64,000 nucleotides of DNA from contig NZ_CAJGZP010000001.1 of the NCBI RefSeq assembly GCF_904846155.1, positions 2,914,001 through 2,978,000 of the forward strand, read 5' to 3'. A model generated the notes under the pieces. The model ran no database searches, was not told where the DNA came from, and saw nothing but the letters and a program-made list of their open reading frames with translations. This DNA is from Psychrobacter fulvigenes. Its GTDB lineage: Bacteria; Pseudomonadota; Gammaproteobacteria; Pseudomonadales; Moraxellaceae. Position numbers and translations under genes: made by a program. Below are positions 8,718 to 17,805 of the stretch, one piece after another. Numbering within the stretch: the first letter of the stretch is position 1; each line of letters begins with the position of its first letter.

Positions 8718-9908
8718 ATGGCAGGATTGTTTTCCATCTCCGAACCCACAGCCCAAACGGCAGAAGATACATTAATAAAAAACACCGAAAATAACAATCA
8801 TAAATCTTTTGCGACAGATCTGCTAAACGCAGACTCTGCAAGCACAGAAACAACCTCACCATCGAGCAGACATAGCCGTGAACAGATTGCACAGTTGTTT
8901 GATTTGCCATTAATGGATTTATTACTACAAGCGCAAACCATTCATCGGCAGAATTTCCCTGCCGACGAAGTGCAAATCAGCACCTTACTGTCTATCAAAA
9001 CAGGTAATTGTCCTGAAGATTGTGGTTACTGCTCACAATCAGGGCATCATCGTGATAAGACCAAATTGCAAGCAGAAAAGCGGCTGGAGGTAGATAAGGT
9101 GATCGCAGCTGCTAAGCGTGCTAAAGCAAGCGGCTCATCGCGGTTTTGTATGGGCGCGGCTTGGAAGCATCCTAGCGCCAAAGACATGCCTTATGTGGTT
9201 GAGCTCATTAAAGAAGTAAAAGAGCTGGGTCTTGAGACTTGCATGACCCTTGGTATGCTCAATCCCCAGCAGGCGACGCAATTGGCTGACGCAGGGCTTG
9301 ATTATTACAACCATAATCTAGATACCTCGCGGAACTACTATGAGCAAGTGGTTAGTACCCGCAGCTATGACGAGCGACTTGATACACTGGCATATGTACG
9401 TAACTCAGGTATCAATGTCTGTAGCGGTAATATCGTCGGTATGGGTGAGAGCCGTGAGGATCGCATCGACTGGGTACATGAGCTGCTAAAGATGCCAAAA
9501 GCCCCTGAATCTATCCCGGTCAATCTACTTGTCCCTATCTCTGGTACGCCACTTGGTGACAAAGTCTTGGCAGAAGGTCAGCTATCCGTCTTAGAGTGGA
9601 TTCGTACGATTGCAGTGACACGTATTTGCTGCCCAAGCAGTTATGTGCGCTTATCTGCAGGCCGCGAAAGCTTATCGGATGCTGAGCAAGCATTGGCCTT
9701 TATGGCTGGTGCAAACTCGTTCTTTTATGGTGATAAACTCCTAACAACGGGGAATGCTAGCCAATCAAATGATGACAGGCTAATGCGCGAGCTCGGATTA
9801 AGTGCGCAATACGCCACGCCAAAAGCGCCAAAGCAGCTACCTGTTATCGATGCCATGAGCGGTCATCAGTCGCAAGTCATTCTTGCAAGCCATGACCAAG
9901 TAGTTTAA
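8718..9908 (+). CDS. bioB: Biotin synthase
   Basis: BioB is the radical-SAM enzyme that inserts sulfur into dethiobiotin. The SAM-cluster motif CPEDCGYC is at residues 98-105 (Cys98, Cys102, Cys105), followed by [19 protein letters not shown], the GNIVGMGE segment and the conserved [11 protein letters not shown]. Length is 396 residues against about 346 in E. coli: there is an unusual N-terminal extension of about 48 polar residues before the usual [16 protein letters not shown] start. The AAAAGGA Shine-Dalgarno at 8703-8708 supports the long start. No other bio genes are adjacent, so bioB is an orphan here. Confidence 0.95.
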   Translation: MAGLFSISEPTAQTAEDTLIKNTENNNHKSFATDLLNADSASTETTSPSSRHSREQIAQLFDLPLMDLLLQAQTIHRQNFPADEVQISTLLSIKTGNCPEDCGYCSQSGHHRDKTKLQAEKRLEVDKVIAAAKRAKASGSSRFCMGAAWKHPSAKDMPYVVELIKEVKELGLETCMTLGMLNPQQATQLADAGLDYYNHNLDTSRNYYEQVVSTRSYDERLDTLAYVRNSGINVCSGNIVGMGESREDRIDWVHELLKMPKAPESIPVNLLVPISGTPLGDKVLAEGQLSVLEWIRTIAVTRICCPSSYVRLSAGRESLSDAEQALAFMAGANSFFYGDKLLTTGNASQSNDDRLMRELGLSAQYATPKAPKQLPVIDAMSGHQSQVILASHDQVV

Positions 9909-10041
9909 TCAAGTCAGCTACCATTACTGCATAATCTGCGTTAAGCTTGCCAGCATTAAAATGAATGAAACTTGAATTTAAAGCTATCAGCACTTATAAA
10001 GTATAGATGCTGATTACTAAAAACAGTAAAGAGAACCTACT

Positions 10042-10476
10042 ATGGCAGATTATTTTAACTGGATTAAAGCAGCGCATATTATCTCAATGGTCTGTTGGTT
10101 TGCGGCTATTTTTTATCTGCCCCGTCTGTTTGTTTATCATGCGATGAGTGATGATCTGGTCAGTCAAGAGCGTTTCATCGTCATGGAGCGCAAGCTCTAT
10201 CGCGGCATCATGACGCCCTCTATGATAGCGACATGGATCTTTGGTCTATGGATGCTTGGACTGGGATGGGAAGTGTATAAGACGCAAGGCTGGTTACACG
10301 TAAAACTACTATTGGTGGTACTACTGTCAGCCTATCATGGCGCGTGCGGCTTTTATCGTAAGAAGCTCGTTAACGACCCGCATTACAAAACCCATGTGTT
10401 TTGGCGCTGGTTTAATGAAGTACCTGTATTTGCCTTGGTAATTATTGTCATTTTAGTGGTGGTCAAGCCGTTCTAA
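10042..10476 (+). CDS. hemJ: HemJ-type protoporphyrinogen IX oxidase
   Basis: HemJ oxidises protoporphyrinogen IX to protoporphyrin IX in haem synthesis and is the form used where hemG and hemY are absent, including Acinetobacter. This 144-residue protein has the family's four-helix layout: WIKAAHIISMVCWFAAIFYLPRLFVYH with the conserved His in helix 1, then SMIATWIFGLWML, the GWLHVKLLLVVLLSAYHG segment with the second His, and RWFNEVPVFALVIIVILVVVKPF at the end. It is probably a single-gene transcript ended by the strong hairpin at 10499. Confidence 0.88.
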   Translation: MADYFNWIKAAHIISMVCWFAAIFYLPRLFVYHAMSDDLVSQERFIVMERKLYRGIMTPSMIATWIFGLWMLGLGWEVYKTQGWLHVKLLLVVLLSAYHGACGFYRKKLVNDPHYKTHVFWRWFNEVPVFALVIIVILVVVKPF

Positions 10477-10498
10477 AAGCGTCTACTGCATAAAAAAC

Positions 10499-10537
10499 AA
10501 AAGCGTCTGCAACTTAATAAGTGGCAGACGCTTTTTT
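10499..10537 (+). terminator. Rho-independent terminator after hemJ
   Basis: The stem AAAGCGTCTGC / GCAGACGCTTTTTT has an inner ACTT/AAGT extension and a tight loop, followed by a T run. It lies between hemJ and a convergent gene and may serve both. Confidence 0.88.
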
Positions 10538-10604
10538 GTGGGTGTCTATATATTAGACATAAAGACTACTAAAAATAAAGAGCCTGAAACAGTGAACCGC
10601 TTAC

Positions 10605-11474
10605 CTAAAATGCAGGACGCATAATCTGATACACATTACTCAAATCGTAGACTCGATAGCGTGCAGGCTCACGCCGATTCTCGCCAGCATAGCTGAGCAT
10701 CAGCGCTTGCTTGGCTGCTTCATCGACCCAACCGACAAACAGTCCACTATGCTCAACGCCATTGTAACCATGATTGATATAATACAACCAATCACCTGCC
10801 TCAATCTCACTGCTGTTGGCATAAGGCCCTTGTCTATATGCGCCCTTATGCACCGTATCACGCGTCACCCCTGCCCGCTTGAATACCGCATCAAGATAAT
10901 CCCAGCAGCCGCCCTGAATGATGGTACGCTCATTGAGCGCCATCTTACGTGCCGTGCTGATCACCTCACGCGCGGCTGTATGGCTCTGTGACTCTGCTTG
11001 AGTAAGAAGGGGCAGATACTCGCTATCAACATTGTCATAACTGCCTGATAAAAATGCCGGCGATATGGCGAGCGGTTGTCTTTGCACTTCAGGGTAACGA
11101 TAGGCGGTATTCGGTGCAGGGTTGTGTAGCGTAGAATTGTTTGCAGGCATCTGCTTGTAAGCGTACCAATTGGTATTGGCTTGGGTATTGCTCGTTGGGT
11201 TAGTGTTTGCCTGACTGATTTGATTAGCTTGATTGCTGCGCACCCGCTGAATAGTAGAGCGTGTACTGATTTTGGCACTGGGCACTGCTGGCTCAAACTG
11301 GGCTGACTTTTGCGCGATAAGCGCGCTCATACTATCGGCATGCACGTAACTTGTGCTGCCCAATAGCACCATGAATAATGACACAACCGGTGTTTTTATT
11401 ACCATAGAATATTTTTTAGTAGTAAAACGGATGGGTCGAGTGTCACGTGAGGCAATAATCGGCAATGGTAACAT
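10605..11474 (-). CDS. Exported protein with a C-terminal NlpC/P60-like cysteine peptidase fold
   Basis: This 289-residue protein has a hydrophobic export signal at about 24-46 (ending YVHA), preceded by an unusually long N-region; the start at 11474 is kept because AAGGAG lies six bases upstream. Residues 60-140 are Asn/Gln/Thr-rich and probably disordered. The C-terminal 120 residues contain GGCWDYLDAVFKRAG (Cys190), EAGDWLYYINHGYN and VEHSGLFVGW (His242), matching the Cys / GDLV-F / HVGIYLG order of NlpC/P60 enzymes that cut peptidoglycan peptides. The family call is inference from motif order. The Met at 11405 is an alternative start but lacks a ribosome site. Confidence 0.55.
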   Translation of the reverse strand: MLPLPIIASRDTRPIRFTTKKYSMVIKTPVVSLFMVLLGSTSYVHADSMSALIAQKSAQFEPAVPSAKISTRSTIQRVRSNQANQISQANTNPTSNTQANTNWYAYKQMPANNSTLHNPAPNTAYRYPEVQRQPLAISPAFLSGSYDNVDSEYLPLLTQAESQSHTAAREVISTARKMALNERTIIQGGCWDYLDAVFKRAGVTRDTVHKGAYRQGPYANSSEIEAGDWLYYINHGYNGVEHSGLFVGWVDEAAKQALMLSYAGENRREPARYRVYDLSNVYQIMRPAF

Positions 11475-11642
11475 GACTAACTCCTTGTCAATACAGCAAT
11501 CGTTGTCGTTGTTGTTATTAAGCTATCAAACTCTAGTTATAGTACATTTGAGTAGGAGTCTGCAAGTATTATTACCGATATGTGAGCGACAAAAGGAGGG
11601 GTTGGGGGTTTAAAAGGTAGGTTAAATCTATATAAAAAAAAC

Positions 11643-12134
11643 TCAGTTGCTGTTCATTTTTATATTGGCATGGCGTTTATTTAGGGTTTGACCTACTAGT
11701 ATTGCCTTGGTCGCTTGTGCTTCCTGCAACGTCTCAAAGCCACTGATATCATATTTGCGTACGTTATCGGCATCAATGATTTGTAGCTTGCTACCAACCA
11801 GTGTGACTTTATCACCATCAGTCAGCTTAATACTCTCGCGCTTGCCATGATTATCATGTACCAGCTCACCTGTGCGTACCCAAAGGATGCCACTGCTTAT
11901 TTTGCCACTCATGGCTTTTTTGTGCTGTTGCCGCTTATTATTAAAGATAAAGCTGCCAACAATAAGTAAGGCAAGCGCGCCAATCGCTAGGCGCTCTGGT
12001 AGGATACTCATTGCCATAGCGACAGCGACTGCGCCTACCAGTAATGCCGAGCCAAACCAAAACATACCATTGTCGCCTGCTGGTGGCTGGCCCTGCAAGG
12101 TAATCTTGGCACCTTCATCTGTTAGCTTTAACAT
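11643..12134 (-). CDS. Membrane protein of unknown function with C-terminal PH-like region
   Basis: This 163-residue protein has a short hydrophilic N-terminus (LTDEGAKITLQGQPP), two adjacent membrane helices at about residues 25-64 (FGSALLVGAVAVAMAMSI and LAIGALALLIVGSFIF), then a beta-rich cytoplasmic part (about 80-145) with KLTDGDKVTLVGSKLQIID. The layout resembles small two-helix membrane proteins with a PH-like domain, but I cannot assign a family. It follows rph on the same strand after 113 bases and may be co-transcribed. Confidence 0.6.
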   Translation of the reverse strand: MLKLTDEGAKITLQGQPPAGDNGMFWFGSALLVGAVAVAMAMSILPERLAIGALALLIVGSFIFNNKRQQHKKAMSGKISSGILWVRTGELVHDNHGKRESIKLTDGDKVTLVGSKLQIIDADNVRKYDISGFETLQEAQATKAILVGQTLNKRHANIKMNSN

Positions 12135-12247
12135 GCGTCAATACCTGTTGGTTGCTCTGCATTATTTGACAGAAAAATTGGCAGACAAATCAAATAGCTG
12201 CTCATTGAACAGCTATTTAATATTAAGAGTATTATCTTATTATAAAC

Positions 12248-12964
12248 CTACCATCCAAGTGCTGTTTGTTGCATTTTAATAAGCTCAGCAATGCCTTTTT
12301 CGGCCAATGTCAGCATTTTATCGGCTTCAGCGCGAGTAAAGGGCTTTTCTTCTGCCGTTCCTTGAATCTCGATGTACTCGCCTTTTTGCGTCATGACCAC
12401 ATTTAGGTCTGTATCACAGCTGACGTCTTCTTCGTAGTTTAAGTCCAAGTAAGCTTCGCCGTTTTTGATACCGACAGAGACGGCGGCGACCAAACCAATC
12501 AAGGGATCAGCCTTTAGCTTTTTGGTCTTTTGAATGCTTTCTAGAGCATCAATGAGCGCAATGGCTGCACCAGTGATACTCGCGGTACGTGTACCACCAT
12601 CCGCCTGCAAGACATCACAGTCTAAATAGATGGTGTTTTCGCCAAGCTTGCTGAGATCAATCATCGCACGTAGGCTACGGCCGATGAGACGCTGAATCTC
12701 TTGGGTGCGACCAGATTGCTTGCCGCGTGCGGCCTCACGTTGATTACGGGTATTGGTGGCACGTGGTAGCATGCCGTACTCAGAAGTGATCCAACCTTTA
12801 CCCTTGCCTTTCAACCAACGTGGCACGCCTGACTCAACACTGGCTGTACACAATACTTTGGTATCACCAAAGCTGACCAACACTGAGCCTTCGGCATGCT
12901 TGGTATAGTTGCGCTCAAAAGTAATTGAACGAAGTTGGTCTAGCTCACGGTTATCAATACGCAT
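12248..12964 (-). CDS. rph: Ribonuclease PH
   Basis: RNase PH is a phosphate-dependent 3' exoribonuclease that trims tRNA precursors. The 238-residue length is typical. Motifs visible include [29 protein letters not shown] at the N-terminus, [14 protein letters not shown], the [18 protein letters not shown] segment ([25 protein letters not shown]), [18 protein letters not shown] with the catalytic-site Asp residues, and the C-terminal [13 protein letters not shown]. An AGGA ribosome site precedes the ATG. Confidence 0.96.
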   Translation of the reverse strand: MRIDNRELDQLRSITFERNYTKHAEGSVLVSFGDTKVLCTASVESGVPRWLKGKGKGWITSEYGMLPRATNTRNQREAARGKQSGRTQEIQRLIGRSLRAMIDLSKLGENTIYLDCDVLQADGGTRTASITGAAIALIDALESIQKTKKLKADPLIGLVAAVSVGIKNGEAYLDLNYEEDVSCDTDLNVVMTQKGEYIEIQGTAEEKPFTRAEADKMLTLAEKGIAELIKMQQTALGW

Positions 12965-13209
12965 AAATTTTCCTAGTACGGTGTCATAAAAAGGTTTTGT
13001 GAAAAAGTAATCTAAAAAAGGGTTTGGTAAAACCAGTTGCGGTTTTCATAGGTTTTTATAAGTAGGTTGTGATAAGTAAGTACTCATACCTACAAACCTA
13101 ACTATTCAGCACGCCCTAATCTCGAGATATCCTAACGTGACAGCGGCGCAATAGCAAGATTCGCGCCCGCTATTACGCCACTGATTTTTATAAGGTTTAG
13201 TCACAGCAA

Positions 13210-15048
13210 CTATTCTAAACCTTCCATCTTACGCAGTTCTTTGCGCAGGATTTTACCCACGTTTGATTTTGGTAGCTCATCAACGAATTGGATATGACGT
13301 GGACGCTTATAACCCGTCAGCTGTTTTTTGCCAAAGTCGAGCAACTCTTTTTCGGTTACGTTACCTTTTTTGACCACAAACAGCTTCGGATCTTCACCGC
13401 GCTCATCATTTGGTATGCCAATCGCGCCGCACTCCACGATACCTGGATGCTCACTCATGGCAGCTTCAATCTCATTTGGATAGACATTAAAGCCCGATAC
13501 TATAATCATATCTTTTTTGCGATCAACGATTTTGATAAAGCCTTTTTCGTCCATGATACCTATGTCACCTGTTTTCAGATAACCAGATGCAGTAAATGTT
13601 TCTTCCGTATCTTTTGCACGGTTCTGATAGCCAATCATGACTTGTGGGCCTTTGACACAAATTTCACCACGCTCACCGATGGCTACTTCATTGTCTTCTT
13701 CGTCAATTAGGATAATATCAGTGCTGGATGCTGGGATACCGATCTTGCCAGTGAACTCAGCAATTGTCATCGGGTTAAAAGCAACAACAGGTGAGGTCTC
13801 AGACAAACCATAACCTTCTACGATAGGCAGACCCGTGATTTTGTGCCACTCTTTTGCCACACTAGGCATGACTGACATACCGCCGCCAATAGAGGCTTTT
13901 AGGTTAGAGAAGTCCAAGTCAGCAAAGCCTTCTTTGTGTACTAAGCCATTAAACAAAGTATTGACTGCGGGAATAAAAGATGGCTTATATTTGGCCATTT
14001 CTTTGATTAAACCATCCAAATCACGTGGGTTGGGAATCAGCAAGCCTGCATAGCCTTGATACATACCATACATCCCGCAAACCATAAATGAGAACACATG
14101 GTATAGCGGCAATGCGGTCAAAATCACATCATCAGCATTGGCATCATCTTCAAAAGCGCTTTTCATCAGCACGCTAATCTGCAGCATATTAGCAACTAGG
14201 TTTCCGTGACTGAGCATCGCTCCTTTAGCCACACCAGTGGTACCGCCCGTATACTGCAACAAAGCCACATCACTTAAGGTCAGATCTGGACGCTTATATT
14301 TACTCGCAGACACAGCACTTAATGCTTGTTTGAAGCTGGTGCTACCTGGCAAGCTATAAGCAGGAATCATCTTTTTGATATGACGCGCAACGAGATTGAC
14401 CACGCGGCCTTTGATAGCTCCTAGCATGTCGCCAACCTTACAGACAATCACATGCTCCACTTGACCTTTATCTTCGGCTTCTTGATAAGTCTTAGCAAAA
14501 TTTTCGACGATAAATAACGCTTTTGTGCCACTGTCATGTAGTTGGTGCGATAGCTCACGACTGGTATATAGCGGATTGACGTTGACCAACACCATGCCAG
14601 CACGGATGATACCAAGCGCGACGATAGGATACTGCAACAAGTTGGGCATCATCACGGCTACTTTATCGCCTTTGACTAACCCTAACGACTGTAAATAACT
14701 GGCAATCTGACGACTATATAAATCCAGTTGCTTATAACTGATCGACGCACCCATACAAATATACGCTGGCTTTTGTCCATAGCGGCGAAAGTTACGCTCA
14801 AACACTTCTAATAAAGACGTCTCATCATCTGGCATCTCAATCGTTGCGTTGATGCCATAGCGCTCGTAGGCATCTAGCCAAGGCCGGTCACTTGGAATCG
14901 TCGGCATGGTCGGAAATGCTGTCATATTTGCCATTGTCTGTCCGTCTTTTTTTGGCTGATCTTTTTGCACGTGCTTATTGTCATTGCTGTTAGAGCTTTG
15001 GTCTGGCGCTTTATTATCGGTGCTGTCTCTATTGATGTTATCAGTCAT
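13210..15048 (-). CDS. fadD: Long-chain fatty acid-CoA ligase (paralogue 1)
   Basis: This enzyme activates free fatty acids to acyl-CoA using ATP and feeds beta-oxidation and lipid synthesis. The protein (612 residues) has a hydrophilic, Asn/Asp/Lys-rich N-terminal extension of about 50 residues, the P-loop LQYTGGTTGVAKGAMLSHGN, the adenylation motif VEGYGLSETSPVV, and the C-terminal hinge GYLKTGDIGIMDEKGFIKIVDRKKDMIIVSGFNVYPNEIE, with a C-terminal Lys in SNVGKILRKELR. A second, very similar gene lies directly upstream on the same strand (15460-17187), indicating tandem duplication. Ribosome site AGGA precedes the start. Confidence 0.92.
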   Translation of the reverse strand: MTDNINRDSTDNKAPDQSSNSNDNKHVQKDQPKKDGQTMANMTAFPTMPTIPSDRPWLDAYERYGINATIEMPDDETSLLEVFERNFRRYGQKPAYICMGASISYKQLDLYSRQIASYLQSLGLVKGDKVAVMMPNLLQYPIVALGIIRAGMVLVNVNPLYTSRELSHQLHDSGTKALFIVENFAKTYQEAEDKGQVEHVIVCKVGDMLGAIKGRVVNLVARHIKKMIPAYSLPGSTSFKQALSAVSASKYKRPDLTLSDVALLQYTGGTTGVAKGAMLSHGNLVANMLQISVLMKSAFEDDANADDVILTALPLYHVFSFMVCGMYGMYQGYAGLLIPNPRDLDGLIKEMAKYKPSFIPAVNTLFNGLVHKEGFADLDFSNLKASIGGGMSVMPSVAKEWHKITGLPIVEGYGLSETSPVVAFNPMTIAEFTGKIGIPASSTDIILIDEEDNEVAIGERGEICVKGPQVMIGYQNRAKDTEETFTASGYLKTGDIGIMDEKGFIKIVDRKKDMIIVSGFNVYPNEIEAAMSEHPGIVECGAIGIPNDERGEDPKLFVVKKGNVTEKELLDFGKKQLTGYKRPRHIQFVDELPKSNVGKILRKELRKMEGLE

Positions 15049-15356
15049 AACTTTTCCTAAATACTAGATTTAAAGACGTAGAGTAATCTAATGATGTTAT
15101 AAATAGGGCATATTGAGTCAGGTTCTCGGTATCTTGGTCATTTTTATCATTAATTATGGGACTCAAAAACCACTCTATTTAATGTTTTTATAAGCCAGTA
15201 ATACTGAGTAATGCTCTCCTACATAAGCCTTTACTATAGCAGTTTTGCCAAAAACTCTCTATATCTGCCTGTGTCTATCATGACAGAGCCTCTTAAAATA
15301 CTGATGCTGACCATCAATAACATCCAAGAAGCAGGCGAGCTGTACTAAAAACTGAC

Positions 15357-15397
15357 CATAAAAAATGATAAGGCCGCCTCTCGACAACCTTATCATT
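15357..15397 (-). terminator. Rho-independent terminator after the upstream fadD paralogue
   Basis: On the minus strand the stem AATGATAAGG / CCTTATCATT with a 14-base loop is followed by TTTTT. It lies in the 411-base gap 15049-15459 between the two fadD genes, suggesting that each is transcribed separately. The rest of that gap shows no gene. Confidence 0.75.
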
Positions 15398-15459
15398 ATT
15401 GGTAACTTTATCGTTATGAGTGTCAATAAACAGCCTTAACGCAAAATTAATCCTCAGTC

Positions 15460-17187
15460 TTACGCTTTGCTTTTCTCTTCAAGTTTACGCAGGTCTTTAT
15501 GCAAGATTTTACCAACGTTCGACTTTGGTAGCTCATCAAGGAACTCGACATAACGTGGACGCTTATAACCGGTCAAATGCTCTTTAGCATAATCAAGGAC
15601 TTCTTCGGCGGTCAAACTGTTGTCTTTACGCACGATAAATATCTTTGGAATCTCACCACTTTTTTCATCTTCAACGCCAATGACACCGCACTCCAAAATC
15701 TTTGGATGGCCTGCCATGACTTCTTCCACTTCGTTTGGATACACGTTAAAGCCTGAAACAATAATCATATTCTTTTTGCGATCGACAATGGTCATGTAAC
15801 CTTTTTCGTCCATGATACCGATATCGCCTGTTAAGAAAAACCCATCGGGTGTCATGACTTCTTTAGTAGCTTCTTCGCGCTTCCAATAGCCTTTCATTAC
15901 CTGTGGCCCACGCACCGCAATCTCGCCGCGCTCGCCCAGTGGTACTTCGTTGCCATCTTCATCCAACATTGCAATGTCAGTGCCTGGCATCGGCAAGCCA
16001 ATATTGCCGCTAAAGCTCGAGCTATTGATAGGGTTGGCAGTTGCGACGGGTGAGGTCTCTGACAGACCATAGCCTTGAACCACGACATTGCCTGTGACTT
16101 GCATCCATTTTTCTGCTGTGGAACTCAATACCGCCATGCCGCCGCCCATTGATACGCGCAGCTTGCTGTGATCCAAAGTTTTAAACTCTTCGTTATTGGC
16201 AAGCGCATTAAACAAGGTATTGACTGCGGGGAACAGCGCAGGTGGATGGCCTTTATAAGCTTTCATTAAGCTATCAAGGTCACGCGGATTAGGTACTAAT
16301 AGCCCAATACAACCACGATGCAGACCGAACATACCGCAAAGCGTGAATGAGAAAATATGATACAGTGGCAAAGCTGTCATAATAACTGGCTGCTCATTAC
16401 TGCGATCAAACTCGTCAAAAGCACTGCCCAAGAATGTATTGCACTGAATAAGGTTGCCAACTAAGTTTTTGTGAGTCAGCATGGCACCTTTGGCAACTCC
16501 AGTCGTGCCACCGGTATACTGTAAAACAGCAATATCATCAAGACCGATATTTTTGGGGCGCTTGTATTTGCTTGCTGAGCTTTGCTTGAGCATGCTTTTA
16601 AAGCTAACGCTATTAGCAATACTATAATCTGGCACCATCTTTTTGACGTGACGGACAACCGTATTAACCATAAAGCCTTTGAGCGTGCCCATCAAGTCAC
16701 CCATACCAGTGATGACCACATGGTCAACCAACTGACGGCCAATGTCTTGATAAGTTCTCGCGAAGTTTTCAACTAAGATAAGCGCTTTGGCTTCAGAATC
16801 GGTTAATTGATGCTCAAGCTCTTTGGCAGTATATAGTGGGTTGACGTTGACTAAGGTTAGGCCCGCACGCAATACACCAAGCACAGTGACAGGTAGCTGT
16901 AAGACGTTGGGCATCATGACCGCGACTTTATCGCCTTTGACTAGCCCAAGCGACTGCAAATACGCAGCGACTTGACGGCTATATAAATCTACTTCTTGGA
17001 AGCTGATTGACGCGCCCATACATACAAATGCGGTTTTTCCACTATGTTCAGCAAAGCTTTGTTCAAAGATATCGATCAGTGAGGTATCATCAGCAGGCAT
17101 ATCAATTTCGTAAGTCAGTCCAAGCTCTTTGTAACTATCTAGCCAGACTTTATCATCACGACGGGTGAAACTAACTTGATTATCCAT
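15460..17187 (-). CDS. fadD: Long-chain fatty acid-CoA ligase (paralogue 2)
   Basis: This 575-residue acyl-CoA synthetase has the P-loop LQYTGGTTGVAKGAMLTHKN, VQGYGLSETSPVA, TGDIGIMDEKGYMTIVDRKKN and the catalytic-Lys region SNVGKILHKDLR. A TTG-initiated extension from 17217 is possible, but the ATG at 17187 has AGGAG about 10 bases upstream and gives the natural N-terminus MDNQVSFTRRDDKVWL, so 17187 is used. Compared with its neighbour it lacks the polar N-terminal extension; the catalytic cores are nearly co-linear. Divergence between the copies suggests different chain-length preference or regulation (inference). Confidence 0.92.
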   Translation of the reverse strand: MDNQVSFTRRDDKVWLDSYKELGLTYEIDMPADDTSLIDIFEQSFAEHSGKTAFVCMGASISFQEVDLYSRQVAAYLQSLGLVKGDKVAVMMPNVLQLPVTVLGVLRAGLTLVNVNPLYTAKELEHQLTDSEAKALILVENFARTYQDIGRQLVDHVVITGMGDLMGTLKGFMVNTVVRHVKKMVPDYSIANSVSFKSMLKQSSASKYKRPKNIGLDDIAVLQYTGGTTGVAKGAMLTHKNLVGNLIQCNTFLGSAFDEFDRSNEQPVIMTALPLYHIFSFTLCGMFGLHRGCIGLLVPNPRDLDSLMKAYKGHPPALFPAVNTLFNALANNEEFKTLDHSKLRVSMGGGMAVLSSTAEKWMQVTGNVVVQGYGLSETSPVATANPINSSSFSGNIGLPMPGTDIAMLDEDGNEVPLGERGEIAVRGPQVMKGYWKREEATKEVMTPDGFFLTGDIGIMDEKGYMTIVDRKKNMIIVSGFNVYPNEVEEVMAGHPKILECGVIGVEDEKSGEIPKIFIVRKDNSLTAEEVLDYAKEHLTGYKRPRYVEFLDELPKSNVGKILHKDLRKLEEKSKA

Positions 17188-17805
17188 AATCTTTTTTCTC
17201 CTAATAGGTGTGCGCAATCAATGGTAAATACCCCGTTATTCTTTAACATACACACTTTATACAGACTACTCAATATAAAAAATAAGCACTAGAGTTCGCA
17301 AAAACACTTGACGGGCTTTATTACTATTAATATCAACTAGATAACTAGCATACACCCTCATTTATTAGCGTGTTTTTTAGCAGTGTACGGCTGTTCACCG
17401 CGCATTATTGTTACGCAATTGTTTCTATAATCGCGTTGATATAAAGTGCTCTCATTCATTATTTATCATAACTTTATGGCTTATATAATTACGGTCAGCT
17501 GGTTAAGTTTGTGTCTAAGACATGACTTAAATTACCATTATACTTTACCTTTTGACTGTCACTCTATAAGAGATTTTACCCAACAAAAAACTACTTATAA
17601 GAAATCGTTATTTCTTATTAAACGTCATGCACTGTCGTCTATTCTGGCTTATACCTTTTTTATTGACACAATATCCTTTACGATAGCGCTATCTAATTTT
17701 TATTTTATGTTCGCCACCTAAATACATGACGGTGCATACTAGGGTCTGTTGAATAACAATTCTACCAACCATACCAATTAAAAACCCAAAAGCGAAACCT
17801 ATCCT
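17188..17805. other. Long AT-rich intergenic region between divergent fadD and parC
   Basis: This 618-base region is very AT-rich and contains no convincing gene; the one ORF of about 90 codons (17446-17721) lacks a ribosome site and protein-like composition. It must carry the divergent promoters of fadD paralogue 2 and parC. At 17737-17755, about 50 bases before parC, lies the second exact copy of the TACTAGGGTCTGTTGAATA repeat. Confidence 0.5.
17737..17755 (+). repeat. Short interspersed repeat, copy 2
   Basis: These 19 bases are identical to 883-901, here 50 bases upstream of the parC start. Flanking sequences of the two copies differ, so the shared unit is short. Confidence 0.6.

Noticed and set aside
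13141..13183. Imperfect inverted repeat after fadD paralogue 1
   Set aside because: The 15-base arms (13 of 15 matching) form a stem, but there is no T-tract on the minus strand, so I do not call it a terminator.
17446..17721. ORF of 91 codons between fadD and parC
   Set aside because: It is in a very AT-rich intergenic stretch, has no ribosome site and its composition is not protein-like; no family resemblance.
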